Counted from the stretch's first letter, positions 23,343-33,014 are shown. The stretch is 60,520 nt of DNA from UMGS973 sp045599945 (GCA_045599945.1 JAZRWY010000047.1:1-60520), one strand, 5' to 3'. Translations and numbers: made by a program. Notes: generated from the sequence alone by a model not told the origin.

Positions 23343-24329
23343 TCATCGATCTTCTCTGAAATATGATAGTCCAAGTGCTTCCGGTGGAAGACTTTCCTTC
23401 TTCTTACGCATGGATACAGCAATTAGTACCGCAATGGTAACAAGATATGGAAGCATCTTGAAGATTTCCTGTGAGTATCTTGTAAGACCTCCGATATAGA
23501 AGTAGGCCCAGTACAGGATACCAAACAGGTATGAGCCCCATATTGCATTTACAGGCTTCCATGTAGCGAAGATTACCAATGCTACTGCAAGCCAGCCAAG
23601 AGCTTCAATTGTACCGTCATTTGCCCATGTTCCCTTGGTATAGTCCACAACATAGAACAGGCCGCCCATGCCGGAGATTCCGGCGCCAAGGCATGTGGCC
23701 ATGTACTTATACCTGATTACATTGATGCCTGCTGCATCTGCCGCTGCAGGATTTTCTCCTGTAGCTCCAAGTGCAAGGCCCTGTCTTGTATTGTTCATAT
23801 ACCATGACAGGAAGATGGCAACGATGATTGCCAGATATACCATGAAGCCGTAGCTGAGGAACATCTTTGCAAAAGCACTTGTCATGTCGCATGATCCCTG
23901 TATGTTTTCTCTGAATGCCATGCTTGTATGTCTTACTGAGATCTGTCCAACACCGCCTGACAGCTTGTTGAGCGAGCCGCCCAGGAAGTTTGCCACGCCG
24001 GAGCCAAAGATTGTAAGGGTAAGACCTGTTACATTCTGGTTTGCTCTAAGCGTGATTGTAATGAATGAGAAAAGAAGTCCTGCCAATGCAGATGCAATAA
24101 AGCATGAAACAACAGCAATCAGTACGCAGAGGATCGGGCTTGGATCTTCACAGCCTCTTTCATAGAAGAAGCAGCTGACAAGACCTGCAATGCCGCCAAT
24201 ATACATGATTCCTGGAACGCCCAGGTTCAGGGAGCCGGATTTTTCTGCAACGATTTCACCCATGGCACCGAACATGATAACGGTACCAAATACTACAGCA
24301 GCGCTGAATAATGAAATGATCTGATCCAT
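23343..24329 (-). CDS. nupQ: nucleoside ABC transporter permease (second subunit)
   Basis: 328 residues, about eight to nine membrane segments, branched-chain-type permease (BPD_transp_2). Motifs EKSGSLNLGVPGIMYIGG near the N-terminus and ALGATGENPAAADAAGINV (EAA-like loop contacting the ATPase). It matches the NupQ/YufQ class of guanosine or general nucleoside importers. It is the last gene of the operon and forms the channel with the 24333 permease. Confidence 0.88.
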   Translation of the reverse strand: MDQIISLFSAAVVFGTVIMFGAMGEIVAEKSGSLNLGVPGIMYIGGIAGLVSCFFYERGCEDPSPILCVLIAVVSCFIASALAGLLFSFITITLRANQNVTGLTLTIFGSGVANFLGGSLNKLSGGVGQISVRHTSMAFRENIQGSCDMTSAFAKMFLSYGFMVYLAIIVAIFLSWYMNNTRQGLALGATGENPAAADAAGINVIRYKYMATCLGAGISGMGGLFYVVDYTKGTWANDGTIEALGWLAVALVIFATWKPVNAIWGSYLFGILYWAYFYIGGLTRYSQEIFKMLPYLVTIAVLIAVSMRKKKESLPPEALGLSYFREDR

Positions 24330-24332
24330 ATC

Positions 24333-25439
24333 CTAAGCCTCCTTTCCTTCTTTTCCACGGAAAATAACGTTGTAATTGATGAAGAATTCGCAGCCGATGA
24401 TGAAGAACAGCATGATGCCTGTTATCATCTCTGACATGTATTCGTTTAATTCGAATCTTGCTGCGATTTCAATTGCACCATTATCAAGGAATACAAGAAG
24501 CAGTGTGATGAGTGTCATGCTTACTGTATTAAACTTGGCAATCCATGCAACTATGATTGCAGTAAATCCTCTGCCATCTCCAGTAATTGTTGAGATTGTG
24601 TGAGATGATCCGCTTACACAGAAGAATCCAGTAAGTCCGCAAAGTGCACCAGAGATTATCATTGTTCTAATGATTACCTTTGGAACGGATATGCCTGCAT
24701 ATCTTGCAGTATTCTCTGAATCACCAACAACAGAAATCTCATAGCCCTGCTTGCTTCTTTCCATGTAGATAAACATGCCTACTGCAATCAGAAGCACAAG
24801 TATTACTGTAATCAGAGGGTCAGCACCAGGAATGGATGGAAGCCATCCCTTCTGCGATGATGCATTGATTACGCCAACGGTGTTTGAACCGTATGGATTT
24901 TCCCACTTTGCAACGCAGAAAGCTGTGATCTGAATTGCAATATAGTTCATCATCAGGGTGAATAATACTTCGTTGGTATTAAACTTTGCCTTGAAGATTG
25001 CCGGAATAAATCCCCAGATTGCACCTGCAAGAATGCTTGTAATAATCATGCAGATGAAAAGGAGCGGAGCCGGAAGGTCTGTAAGATACAGCATGCATGC
25101 TGCCGTTGCGCAGCCTCCCATGAGGATCTGTCCTTCGCCGCCAAGATTCCAGAACTTCATCTTGAATACCGGAGCAAGCGCTACACCGACAAGAAGAAGC
25201 AGTGCCATGTCTCTCAGCATGATCCAGAATCTTCTTGGAGAGCCGAAGCTTCCTGCAAACATGGCTTCAAATACCTTGATTGGGTTGATGCCTGCAATGG
25301 CAACAATCATGATGGAGCATACAATAACAGCTGCCACAATGGCAAGGCCCCTGACCATCCATGCTTTTTTTCTCTCAATGAAATTACGTTTTGTAATTCT
25401 TACAAAGGGTTCTTTGATGGCATTTTCATTCTTTTTCAT
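24333..25439 (-). CDS. nupP: nucleoside ABC transporter permease (first subunit)
   Basis: 368 residues, about nine membrane segments. Motifs FWNLGGEGQILMGGCATAA and VGDSENTARYAGISV (coupling loop) identify the NupP/YufP-type permease. The N-terminus is positively charged and cytoplasmic. It lies directly before the second permease (three-base gap) and directly after the ATPase stop codon. Confidence 0.88.
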   Translation of the reverse strand: MKKNENAIKEPFVRITKRNFIERKKAWMVRGLAIVAAVIVCSIMIVAIAGINPIKVFEAMFAGSFGSPRRFWIMLRDMALLLLVGVALAPVFKMKFWNLGGEGQILMGGCATAACMLYLTDLPAPLLFICMIITSILAGAIWGFIPAIFKAKFNTNEVLFTLMMNYIAIQITAFCVAKWENPYGSNTVGVINASSQKGWLPSIPGADPLITVILVLLIAVGMFIYMERSKQGYEISVVGDSENTARYAGISVPKVIIRTMIISGALCGLTGFFCVSGSSHTISTITGDGRGFTAIIVAWIAKFNTVSMTLITLLLVFLDNGAIEIAARFELNEYMSEMITGIMLFFIIGCEFFINYNVIFRGKEGKEA

Positions 25440-26981
25440 TTATGCATCCACCTCCCCTTTGTACTGCGTCATCATGATTCCGACTTCTTCCTTTGTTACA
25501 GTTCTTGCATCTACGATACCTGAAACCTTGCCACCGCACAGAACAAGAATTCTGTCGCAGAGATCAAGAAGAACGTCTAAGTCTTCTCCTACATATACAA
25601 CTGCAACGCCCTTTGCCTTTTCTTCTGAAAGGATGTTGTAAATTGTATATGATGTATGTATGTCCAGTCCTCTTACTGCATATGCAGTCATGAGAACTCT
25701 TGGCGCAAGTGATATTTCTCTACCAACAAGAACCTTCTGAACATTACCACCTGAAAGCTTTCTAACAGGTGTATGTATTCCAGGTGTCTTAACATCCAGT
25801 CTTTCCTTGATCTCCTCTGCCAGTTCTGTTGGACCTTCTGTTTCCGTAAAGAAGGAATTTCCATCTTTGTAGCTTCTGAGCATCATGTTTCCTACCATGC
25901 CCATGTTTCCTACAAGTCCCATTCCAAGTCTGTCCTCCGGAACAAACGCAAGCGAAATGCCAAGATTCTTGATATCGTTTACGCCTTTGCCGATAAGCTC
26001 GATTTCATCGTTGTTATCGATTGCCCTATAGAGGATGCTGGAACCTTCTTCTGCCTTCTGAAGACCTGCGATGGATTCAAGAAGTTCCTTCTGTCCTGCC
26101 CCCGCAATGCCTGCGATGCCAAGAATCTCTCCTCCATACATTGTAAATGAGACATCATCAAGCGCCTTTACTCCATCCTTGTCAAGGCATGTCAGATGAC
26201 TGATATGCATCAGTTCTTTTCTGTTGACCGGTTCTGTTCTATCTATGTTCAGGCTAACCTTCTTGCCGACCATCATTTCTGTCAGTGATAATTCGGTTGC
26301 ATCCTTAGTATCTACCGTTCCTATGTACTGTCCCTTACGAAGTACGGATACTCTGTCTGAAAGGCTAAGTACTTCCTGAAGCTTATGGGTAATGATGATG
26401 ACTGCTTTACCGTCATTTCTCATTCTTCTTAATACATCAAAAAGTCTGTCTGTCTCCTGTGGAGTCAGTACTGCAGTCGGTTCATCCAGAATCAGTACAT
26501 CTGCTTTTCTGTAGAGCATCTTAATGATTTCTACTGTCTGTTTTTCCGATACGGACATTTCATAGATCTTCTTGTTCAGATCTATTTCAAATCCATATCT
26601 GTCTACCATGGTCTGAATATCCGCTATGTATTCCTTTTTCCTGATCACTGATCTGCCAGGCATTCCAAGAAGAATATTCTGAGCTGCTGTATATACATCA
26701 ACAAGCTTGAAGTGCTGGTGAATCATTCCTATTCCCAGTTCCAATGCATCTTCAGGTGATTTAATCATCACTTCATTTCCATCGATGAAGATCTGTCCTT
26801 CATCAGGAAAATATATGCCTGAAAGCATATTCATGAGTGTAGTCTTTCCACTGCCGTTTTCACCGAGCAGTGAAAGTATCTCTCCCTTTCGAACCTCAAG
26901 GCACACCTTGTCATTGGCAAGGATGTCACCAAATCGCTTTGTCAAGTTTACAAGCTCAATCGCATTAACATGTTCCGACAT
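25440..26981 (-). CDS. nupO: nucleoside ABC transporter ATP-binding protein with two ATPase domains
   Basis: 513 residues, two fused ATPase domains as in RbsA-like and NupO proteins. First domain: Walker A GENGSGKTT, signature MSVSEKQTVEI, Walker B VLILDEPTA. Second domain: GIAGAGQKEL, LSGGNVQKVLV, and a degenerate Walker B (VLMTAYAVRGLD) without the catalytic Glu, usual for this class. It powers nucleoside import with the two permeases encoded downstream. Confidence 0.92.
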   Translation of the reverse strand: MSEHVNAIELVNLTKRFGDILANDKVCLEVRKGEILSLLGENGSGKTTLMNMLSGIYFPDEGQIFIDGNEVMIKSPEDALELGIGMIHQHFKLVDVYTAAQNILLGMPGRSVIRKKEYIADIQTMVDRYGFEIDLNKKIYEMSVSEKQTVEIIKMLYRKADVLILDEPTAVLTPQETDRLFDVLRRMRNDGKAVIIITHKLQEVLSLSDRVSVLRKGQYIGTVDTKDATELSLTEMMVGKKVSLNIDRTEPVNRKELMHISHLTCLDKDGVKALDDVSFTMYGGEILGIAGIAGAGQKELLESIAGLQKAEEGSSILYRAIDNNDEIELIGKGVNDIKNLGISLAFVPEDRLGMGLVGNMGMVGNMMLRSYKDGNSFFTETEGPTELAEEIKERLDVKTPGIHTPVRKLSGGNVQKVLVGREISLAPRVLMTAYAVRGLDIHTSYTIYNILSEEKAKGVAVVYVGEDLDVLLDLCDRILVLCGGKVSGIVDARTVTKEEVGIMMTQYKGEVDA

Positions 26982-27015
26982 GTAAACCCTCCTGTAATTG
27001 CGTATAAATAGATAT

Positions 27016-27038
27016 AGGCGGAGCTGTACACTCCGCCT
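27016..27038 (-). terminator. intercistronic hairpin between the binding-protein and ATPase genes
   Basis: AGGCGGAG and CTCCGCCT form a perfect eight-pair stem without a T-run. Such hairpins after binding-protein genes usually protect the upstream message or reduce downstream expression, giving excess binding protein. Confidence 0.6.
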
Positions 27039-27055
27039 GTAATATCATATGTACA

Positions 27056-28312
27056 TTAGTTTAATTCTTTGATTCCGTCGATTCTTAAGTCGAAGTAAGG
27101 AGCTGATCTGAACTTGGATTCCACAAACTGACCATCTTCGATACATTCATGCTTCTGACCTTCCATAACAACTTCACCTGTTTCAAAGTCAACGATGCTT
27201 GAATCGAATTCGTGTGATTCAACCTTCTTGCCGTCTACTGTGAATGATTCAACATCGAATACCTTTACAGATCCATCCTTAATGCCTGCGATGATTTCAT
27301 CAACCTTTTCCTGCGTTCCTTCAGCAACGTTTGGTCCAAGTTCTGTAATCGCTACGCCGTCCTGATCGTAGCCTGCAGCGAAGTCAATTGGAACTTCTTC
27401 TCCAGCAAGGATTTTTTCAAATGCCATCTGGTAGTAAACCTGCCAGTTGTTTGTAGCTGATGTAAGAGCAGCTTCCGGAGCTACAGAAAGCATGTCTACA
27501 TTGTAACCAACGGAGAATACTGTCTCTCCCTTGTCGTATGCTTCCTGAACTGCAGCAGGTGCGCCTGTTGAGTCAGCATGCTGAGCGATGATGATGCATC
27601 CCTTTGACATGAGAGCCTTGGCAGCTTCGCCTTCCTTTGTGATATCGAACCATGAGTTGGTGTACTGAACATCCATTGTAACCTTTTCAAATACTGACTT
27701 AACGCCAAGGAAATATGAAGTATATCCGGATACTACTTCAGCATATGGATATGCACCAACATAGCCGAGCTTAACATTTCCATCCTTGTCAATGCTCTTT
27801 TCAGGAATCTTGCCTTCCTTATCTAATTCTGCAAGCTTCATGCCTGCAACAACGCCGGCAACAAATCTTGACTGATAAACGCCTGTGAATGCATTCTTGA
27901 AGTTGTCAAGACCTGAAACTGCAGCTGTATCACCGGTACATGAAACGAACAGTACATCTGGATACTCTTCAGCAACCTTCTGAACATAAGGCTGGTGGCC
28001 ATATGAGTTTGAGAATACTGCTACGCAGCCCTGGTCTGCTAAGTCCTTAGCGGCATCTGAACAACCTTCATCTTCTCCGATTGTTTTCTTGAAGATAAGG
28101 TTTTCTTCAGGAATACCAACAGCAGCTGCTGCCTTCTTGATACCATCAATATGAGCGAATGAGTAACCTTCGTTTTCATCACCAACTTCGATGAATCCCA
28201 ATTTGATGTTTGCTGCATCGCCGCTGCCTTCATCAGAGCTTCCGCATCCAGTGAATGCAACCATGCCAAGTACTACTGCCAATGAAAGTACTAATGCAAG
28301 AATCTTTTTCAT
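27056..28312 (-). CDS. nupN: BMP-family nucleoside-binding lipoprotein
   Basis: 418 residues. Signal peptide with lipobox VAFTGC near residues 18-23, followed by a Ser/Gly/Asp linker. The PnrA/BMP fold is seen in KLGFIEVGDENEGYSF, FSNSYGHQPYVQKVAEEYPD, GVYQSRFVAGVVAGMKL and GCIIIAQHADSTGAPAAVQ. It captures purine nucleosides outside the membrane for the ABC transporter encoded downstream. It shares the guanine riboswitch control of xpt. Confidence 0.92.
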   Translation of the reverse strand: MKKILALVLSLAVVLGMVAFTGCGSSDEGSGDAANIKLGFIEVGDENEGYSFAHIDGIKKAAAAVGIPEENLIFKKTIGEDEGCSDAAKDLADQGCVAVFSNSYGHQPYVQKVAEEYPDVLFVSCTGDTAAVSGLDNFKNAFTGVYQSRFVAGVVAGMKLAELDKEGKIPEKSIDKDGNVKLGYVGAYPYAEVVSGYTSYFLGVKSVFEKVTMDVQYTNSWFDITKEGEAAKALMSKGCIIIAQHADSTGAPAAVQEAYDKGETVFSVGYNVDMLSVAPEAALTSATNNWQVYYQMAFEKILAGEEVPIDFAAGYDQDGVAITELGPNVAEGTQEKVDEIIAGIKDGSVKVFDVESFTVDGKKVESHEFDSSIVDFETGEVVMEGQKHECIEDGQFVESKFRSAPYFDLRIDGIKELN

Positions 28313-28380
28313 TTTTTGTTTTCCTCCTGCCTTTGGGGCAATATATAAATGTGTGTGAAATAAAAAATAGTAAACAGCAA

Positions 28381-28950
28381 TTAGCGGAAAATCACTTTTC
28401 CGTCAGACATGTCTTCTATGATTGCCATGGATTCAACTCTATATCCTTTCTCACGGAACTTGTCGCCGCCTCCCTGGAAACCTTTTTCAATGGCAATTGC
28501 AAAGCCTGCTACTTCAGCTCCTGCCTGCTGCACGAGATCCGTCAGCCCAATCAGTGCATTTCCTGTAGCCAGGAAATCATCAACAATGAGAACCACATCA
28601 TTTTCATTGATGTAATCCCTGCTGATTGCAACATCATAATCCACACCGTGGGTATAGGATGATACAACAGTCTTGTAGACGTCTTTTCCTAGGTTCTTTG
28701 TCCTGTGTTTCTTTGCAAATAACATCGGAACGCCCAGCTGACATGCTGCTGCTAAAGCAATTGCTATGCCTGAAGCTTCAATTGTAAGGACTTTTGTGAC
28801 ACCGGCATCTGCGAATAAAGATGCTATTTCCTCTCCCATCCCCATCATGAATGCAGAATCAATCTGATGGTTCAGGAAATTATCCACCTTTAGAATGTTT
28901 CCTTTCTCAATCGTTCCTTCTTTGAGAATTTTTTCCTCAAGTGCCTTCAA
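28381..28950 (-). CDS. xpt: xanthine phosphoribosyltransferase
   Basis: 189 residues, typical. Converts xanthine (and guanine weakly) to the nucleotide using PRPP. The PRPP loop VVLIVDDFLATGNAL and the N-terminal MKALEEKILKEGTI match Xpt of Bacillota. It is the first gene of the operon, directly after a guanine-class riboswitch, and couples base salvage to nucleoside uptake by the following ABC transporter. Confidence 0.95.
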   Translation of the reverse strand: MKALEEKILKEGTIEKGNILKVDNFLNHQIDSAFMMGMGEEIASLFADAGVTKVLTIEASGIAIALAAACQLGVPMLFAKKHRTKNLGKDVYKTVVSSYTHGVDYDVAISRDYINENDVVLIVDDFLATGNALIGLTDLVQQAGAEVAGFAIAIEKGFQGGGDKFREKGYRVESMAIIEDMSDGKVIFR

Positions 28951-28986
28951 AATGCCACCTCCAGCTGCCTTTTACGAAAATAAATA

Positions 28987-29010
28987 AACAGATTCAAAAA
29001 TGAATCTGTT
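28987..29010 (-). terminator. riboswitch-controlled terminator before xpt
   Basis: AACAGATTCA and TGAATCTGTT form a ten-pair stem, followed on the minus strand by TATTTATTTT. It is the off-state terminator of the purine riboswitch upstream. Confidence 0.85.
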
Positions 29011-29042
29011 GCCAATAAAATCACGAAACTGTCGTAACAAAA

Positions 29043-29109
29043 CCAATAGTCGTAACTTTTCGGCGTTACGGTAGAGACATCCGGACCATTCATTCCAGAC
29101 CTATATTGG
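29043..29109 (-). ncRNA. guanine-class purine riboswitch
   Basis: On the minus strand: P1 CCAATA...TATTGG, joining region with TATAGG, P2 built from TCTGGA / TCCGGA, J2/3 GTCTCTACC, P3 CGTAAC / GTTACG, then GACTAT. The core GTCTCTACC is diagnostic for the purine family; C in GACTAT rather than U points to guanine or hypoxanthine. It controls xpt and the nucleoside importer. Confidence 0.93.
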
Positions 29110-29139
29110 CAATCCTATTCTATTATTGAAACCACTTTT

Positions 29140-29168
29140 AGAATAGCACCACAGGGTATTTCTGTCAA
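29140..29168 (-). promoter_or_regulatory. promoter of the xpt operon
   Basis: TTGACA (complement of 29163-29168), 17-base spacer, TATTCT (complement of 29140-29145), placed about 25 bases before the aptamer. Confidence 0.85.
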
Positions 29169-29256
29169 TCCAATTTCCTTTTATATTTCAATGGTTCAAG
29201 CACTTTTTTGCGCTCTTCGCAGGAGCGAAACATATCCGGATATGCACAGATAAAAA

Positions 29257-29292
29257 ACGTGCATAAGTCCTTCCTTCAAAACTTACACACGT
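29257..29292 (-). terminator. terminator after the acyl-CoA synthetase gene
   Basis: An 11-pair stem including two G-U pairs (ACGTGTGTAAG / CTTATGCACGT) followed by TTTTTT on the minus strand, ten bases after the stop codon. Confidence 0.85.
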
Positions 29293-29302
29293 TTCGTTTT
29301 CC

Positions 29303-31120
29303 CTAATTCGGTTTTTTGTTTTCTTCGACAAATCTCTTGATTTTCTTCGAAGTATTCTTTTCAAATTCCGTATGTCTTAAATTGACTCTCTTGATCATTT
29401 TGTATCCCGGATTCTCATCATTGATCTTATCCACAAGACTCCACAGATATTTGCGGACTTCTTCATCATCTTCCGCCTTATCTCCCAGAATATCCTTGAT
29501 ATATACCCAGTCAGGATAGATTCCGGCAACAATCAGATCATCGTTCTTTCCGTCTGCCTGGTCTTCGAATACCATTGCTTCCATGATTTCATCATACTCC
29601 AGAAGCTGGTGCTCCAGTTCTTCAGGAAATACATTCTTTCCGTTCTTGGTAATGATAACATTTTTCTTTCTTCCGGTAATCACTATATATCCGTCTACAT
29701 CCACATAGCCCAGGTCTCCGGTATAGAACCATCCATCCTTAAGAACTTCTGCCGTTGCCTCTGGATTCTTGTAATATCCCAGCATGATGTTATCACCGGA
29801 AAGGCAGATTTCACCAATGCCGTTTTCATCCGGCTGTTCAATCTTTACACCAAATCCGGGAAGTGTAATTCCGCAGGAATGGTACTTGTTCAGATATTCA
29901 GGATTCAGTGCAGAAAGCGGTGAGCATTCTGAAAGTCCATATCCCTGAACCGACAGTATGCCGAAAGCATTGAATGTATCCAGTATGTCCGGATTAATGG
30001 CTGCTCCGCCGCATATGATAACTCTCATGTTTCCGCCAAGGGTCTCCAGAATCTCCTTGAACAGAATATTGGAAAGATCGATATGCAGTTTCTGCGATCT
30101 CTTCTGAATCTTCAGTGCTCTTTCTACAGCTTTCGTCTTTCCTTTCTTTTCTATTCCTTTCCAGATTGCTCTGTTTAATGCTTCAAATACAGCCGGCACC
30201 ACCATGATTGCAGATGGATGGATTTCCTGCATGTTTTTGACAATATATTTCAGCCCTTCACAATGGGCAATCTTTGATCCTTTATATAGCGGAATGATGA
30301 AATTGCAGGTGCATTCATATGTATGATGAATCGGAAGAACGGAAAAGAATACTTCATTCTCATCAAATTTGATCAGCGATGGTGCAGCCATGACATCTGC
30401 ACAGATATTCTTGTGGGAAAGCATGACACCCTTGGCCATTCCTGTTGTCCCCGATGTGAAAATGATAATGCTTGTTTCCTCATTATCTATCTGCGCATCC
30501 AGGAAACTGCGGTCGCCTTCTTCCACCATTTTCCGGCCCTTTTCTATCAGGGACCATTCCGAAAGCATCCCTGCTTCATCTTCTTCCCGGTCCTGTGCAA
30601 TCACATACTCAAGACTGGTATCTCCATCCTCCATCATTCTGATGAAGTTCTTTTCTCTTCTTTTATCTGTAATGACAGCAGCAACATCCGCTTCTTTGAT
30701 CAGATTCTTCAAATCCTCATACGGAAGCTCCTTGTCCAGAGGAACAACTACGCCTGTTCCACAGACAACACCCAGATATGCCACATTCCATGTATATTTT
30801 GATTCTCCTACTACAGCAATCTTCTTTTCCTTCAGTCCAAGGGAAATCAGCGCTGTACCAAACCCATTGACATCATCATAGAACCGTCTGTATGTTATTT
30901 CCTCATACGGACCCTTCTTGAATTTTGTATAGAATGCAATTTCATTCTCATAAAGCTGCACGCTGGAATCCAGCATCTGCTTGATGCTAATGATTGGACG
31001 GTTGTCTGTATGCTGGATGGCAGGTCTTTCATCGTCAATCATGTTCTGGACAAAATCTCTTGCCCATTGCCACTGCTTTTCCTGCATTACTTTATATTCT
31101 TCAGCAGTTACTGGTTTCAT
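29303..31120 (-). CDS. AMP-dependent long-chain acyl-CoA synthetase
   Basis: 605 residues. ANL superfamily: activates a fatty acid with ATP, then transfers it to CoA. The P-loop-like motif IIFTSGTTGMAKGVMLSHKN is near residue 200, with the A5 motif QGYGLSE and the A7/A8 region GDLGYVDVDGYIVITGRKKN and catalytic-lysine segment NGKNVFPEELE. No membrane anchor. ATG 31120 follows GAGG by six bases; the GTG four codons upstream overlaps that site. It is a single-gene unit with its own terminator; substrate chain length cannot be told. Confidence 0.9.
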   Translation of the reverse strand: MKPVTAEEYKVMQEKQWQWARDFVQNMIDDERPAIQHTDNRPIISIKQMLDSSVQLYENEIAFYTKFKKGPYEEITYRRFYDDVNGFGTALISLGLKEKKIAVVGESKYTWNVAYLGVVCGTGVVVPLDKELPYEDLKNLIKEADVAAVITDKRREKNFIRMMEDGDTSLEYVIAQDREEDEAGMLSEWSLIEKGRKMVEEGDRSFLDAQIDNEETSIIIFTSGTTGMAKGVMLSHKNICADVMAAPSLIKFDENEVFFSVLPIHHTYECTCNFIIPLYKGSKIAHCEGLKYIVKNMQEIHPSAIMVVPAVFEALNRAIWKGIEKKGKTKAVERALKIQKRSQKLHIDLSNILFKEILETLGGNMRVIICGGAAINPDILDTFNAFGILSVQGYGLSECSPLSALNPEYLNKYHSCGITLPGFGVKIEQPDENGIGEICLSGDNIMLGYYKNPEATAEVLKDGWFYTGDLGYVDVDGYIVITGRKKNVIITKNGKNVFPEELEHQLLEYDEIMEAMVFEDQADGKNDDLIVAGIYPDWVYIKDILGDKAEDDEEVRKYLWSLVDKINDENPGYKMIKRVNLRHTEFEKNTSKKIKRFVEENKKPN

Positions 31121-31205
31121 TGTTAACCTCACTTATCCTGAATATTATCCATTTGTTCAAAATATAGATACCACAAATATATCACTTCAGCGAAATGACG
31201 TCAAG

Positions 31206-32231
31206 TTAAGGCGCCGCGTATCCGCCTTCGTAATAGTAGATGTAGAAGAGCAATAAAGCATTGATGATCAGCGCTATGACTCCCAATATGATTCCTGCCT
31301 TTGCTGCAGCATTTTTCATGCCCGGCGCAGTCTGCTTCTTCCCGATGATGCCGAATATGATGGCAAGAATGGCAGGAAGACCGAAGGAACACATGGAAAG
31401 GAAGGACACAATTCCGCATACAAGAGAAGCAATGCTCATGCCGTTGGTTGTCTTCATGCGGTCATGATGCTCCGGCTCCAGTTCCTGAACGGAATCATAA
31501 GCCGGCACATAGGTATAGATGCCCTGTGCTTCCAGTTCGTCCTGTGCATAAAAGCACATTTCTTTGTCGTCGGATTCCAGACGATTGATCATTTTCAGTC
31601 CGATGATATACAGAATCACCGTATATCCGACCAGAACTGCCATGTTCAGTTCCATGAAGCAGATGGAATCAAAAATGCCATGGATGGTGATCGGTACGAT
31701 CAGGGCGCAGATCTGACACTTGAAAGCATCGGATTTTTCTCCCCGCACCGCTTTATATTTTGCCATGCCATAAAACGCTCCCATGAAAGCTCCGCAGAAT
31801 GCATGGAGAGGTACGGAAAGAAATGCCCGGGTAATGGCTACCGAGATTCCTCCCTCAAATACATACATCACATTTTCCAGCATGGCAAATCCACATGCTA
31901 CTGCAACGCCGTATACAATTCCGTCAAACCGATAGTTGAATTCCCTGTTTCTCCATGAACCCAGCTTAAGCAGAAGAAACTTGCAGGTCTCTTCCATCAG
32001 TCCGGCAGACAGGAATGAAATGGCAACTGCATAAGCGATGGATCCCTCCTGAAGGGAGGAGATGGGAACATCCACCAGTGACTCCAGAAACGCTGCCGGT
32101 ATGCAGGATATTCCGCCGAATATTACGAGCTTTACCAGAAGCCCGATCGGCTCTTTTTCTACCTTATCCTTGCCAAAGATATACCATACGATTAATAAGC
32201 CCGGTATCAGGGCAAGTGTCGTCAGAATCAT
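31206..32231 (-). CDS. PrsW-like intramembrane protease fused to a DUF4190 membrane domain
   Basis: 341 residues. The N-terminal part is a multi-pass membrane glutamic protease of the PrsW family: SAGLMEETCKFLLLKLG carries the EExxK motif; LHAFCGAFMGAFYG and PITIHGIFDS supply the conserved His residues. PrsW cleaves anti-sigma factors in Bacillus. After a soluble linker (about 220-265, with QELEPEHHDR) follows GMSIASLVCGIVSF, a DUF4190 two-helix module. The stop codon of the YgjP-like gene lies six bases upstream. No sigma/anti-sigma pair is seen nearby. Confidence 0.82.
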   Translation of the reverse strand: MILTTLALIPGLLIVWYIFGKDKVEKEPIGLLVKLVIFGGISCIPAAFLESLVDVPISSLQEGSIAYAVAISFLSAGLMEETCKFLLLKLGSWRNREFNYRFDGIVYGVAVACGFAMLENVMYVFEGGISVAITRAFLSVPLHAFCGAFMGAFYGMAKYKAVRGEKSDAFKCQICALIVPITIHGIFDSICFMELNMAVLVGYTVILYIIGLKMINRLESDDKEMCFYAQDELEAQGIYTYVPAYDSVQELEPEHHDRMKTTNGMSIASLVCGIVSFLSMCSFGLPAILAIIFGIIGKKQTAPGMKNAAAKAGIILGVIALIINALLLFYIYYYEGGYAAP

Positions 32232-32237
32232 TCTTTC

Positions 32238-32942
32238 TTAATTTCCTTTCAAAATCTTTTTTATTTCCTTCCAGTCCGGTGCATACCGATCCATCAGATC
32301 GTAAAAATCCCTGCCATGTCCATGTACCCTGAAATGCATCAGTTCATGAATCATGACCACTTCCAGACATCTCTGGGGATACATGCCAAGCCGGGAGGAA
32401 ATTGCAATTGTTCCATCAGAACTCTTGCACGATCCCCATCTGGATTTCATGTTTTTTACTTTCCAGACAGAAGCCTTCAGGCCGGTCTTCTTCTCCATTT
32501 CCGGAATCAGTGTTTCCAGTTTCCTTTTTACTTCTTCCCGATATATTTCAGATAGAATTTTTTCTCTATCCTCCACACAGGTCTTTCCTGATACGTCAAT
32601 GAAAATCTGTCCATTATTAATATAATAACTGAATTTCAGTTTTTTTGCATTACTTTTGTCTTCAGAAACAATAAGAACATATGGATTGCCCCATAGCAGG
32701 ACCGTATCTCCGCTTAAAAGCATGCGAGGAGCGTTCCCCTCATAGGCCTTCTGCTTTTCTCTGATCCATTTCATTTTTCCTGCAACAAAGGCTGCAATCT
32801 CGCCCTGACGCATATGCTCAGGTGCGCTGACTTTTACATCACCAAACGGCGGGACAACACGCAGATACACATGTCTGATCTGCTTTCTTGTCACCTCTAC
32901 TTCAACGCCCGCTACAATCAGTGTGAACTTCTCATTTTTCAT
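32238..32942 (-). CDS. YgjP-like zinc metallopeptidase domain protein (DUF45)
   Basis: 234 residues. The zinc site HELMHFRVHGHGRDFYDLM gives HExxH plus a third His, characteristic of the YgjP/WLM group (M48-like). Upstream, KNMKSRWGSCKSSDGTIAIS is the typical family signature. ATG 32942 follows GAGG by nine bases; the TTG five codons upstream overlaps that site. In some genomes such proteins lie in restriction or DNA-repair settings; here it is with the PrsW-like gene, so its role is open. Confidence 0.85.
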   Translation of the reverse strand: MKNEKFTLIVAGVEVEVTRKQIRHVYLRVVPPFGDVKVSAPEHMRQGEIAAFVAGKMKWIREKQKAYEGNAPRMLLSGDTVLLWGNPYVLIVSEDKSNAKKLKFSYYINNGQIFIDVSGKTCVEDREKILSEIYREEVKRKLETLIPEMEKKTGLKASVWKVKNMKSRWGSCKSSDGTIAISSRLGMYPQRCLEVVMIHELMHFRVHGHGRDFYDLMDRYAPDWKEIKKILKGN

Positions 32943-32993
32943 CCGATCTTTCCTCAATCACCGCTTTTTCTTCCTTCTGCTTCAAAAAAAGAA

Positions 32994-33014
32994 GGGACGG
33001 CTTTCCGCCATCCC
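32994..33014 (-). terminator. terminator after the LuxR-type gene
   Basis: GGGATGGC / GCCGTCCC stem with one G-U pair, overlapping the stop codon, followed by TTCTTTTTTT on the minus strand. Confidence 0.8.
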
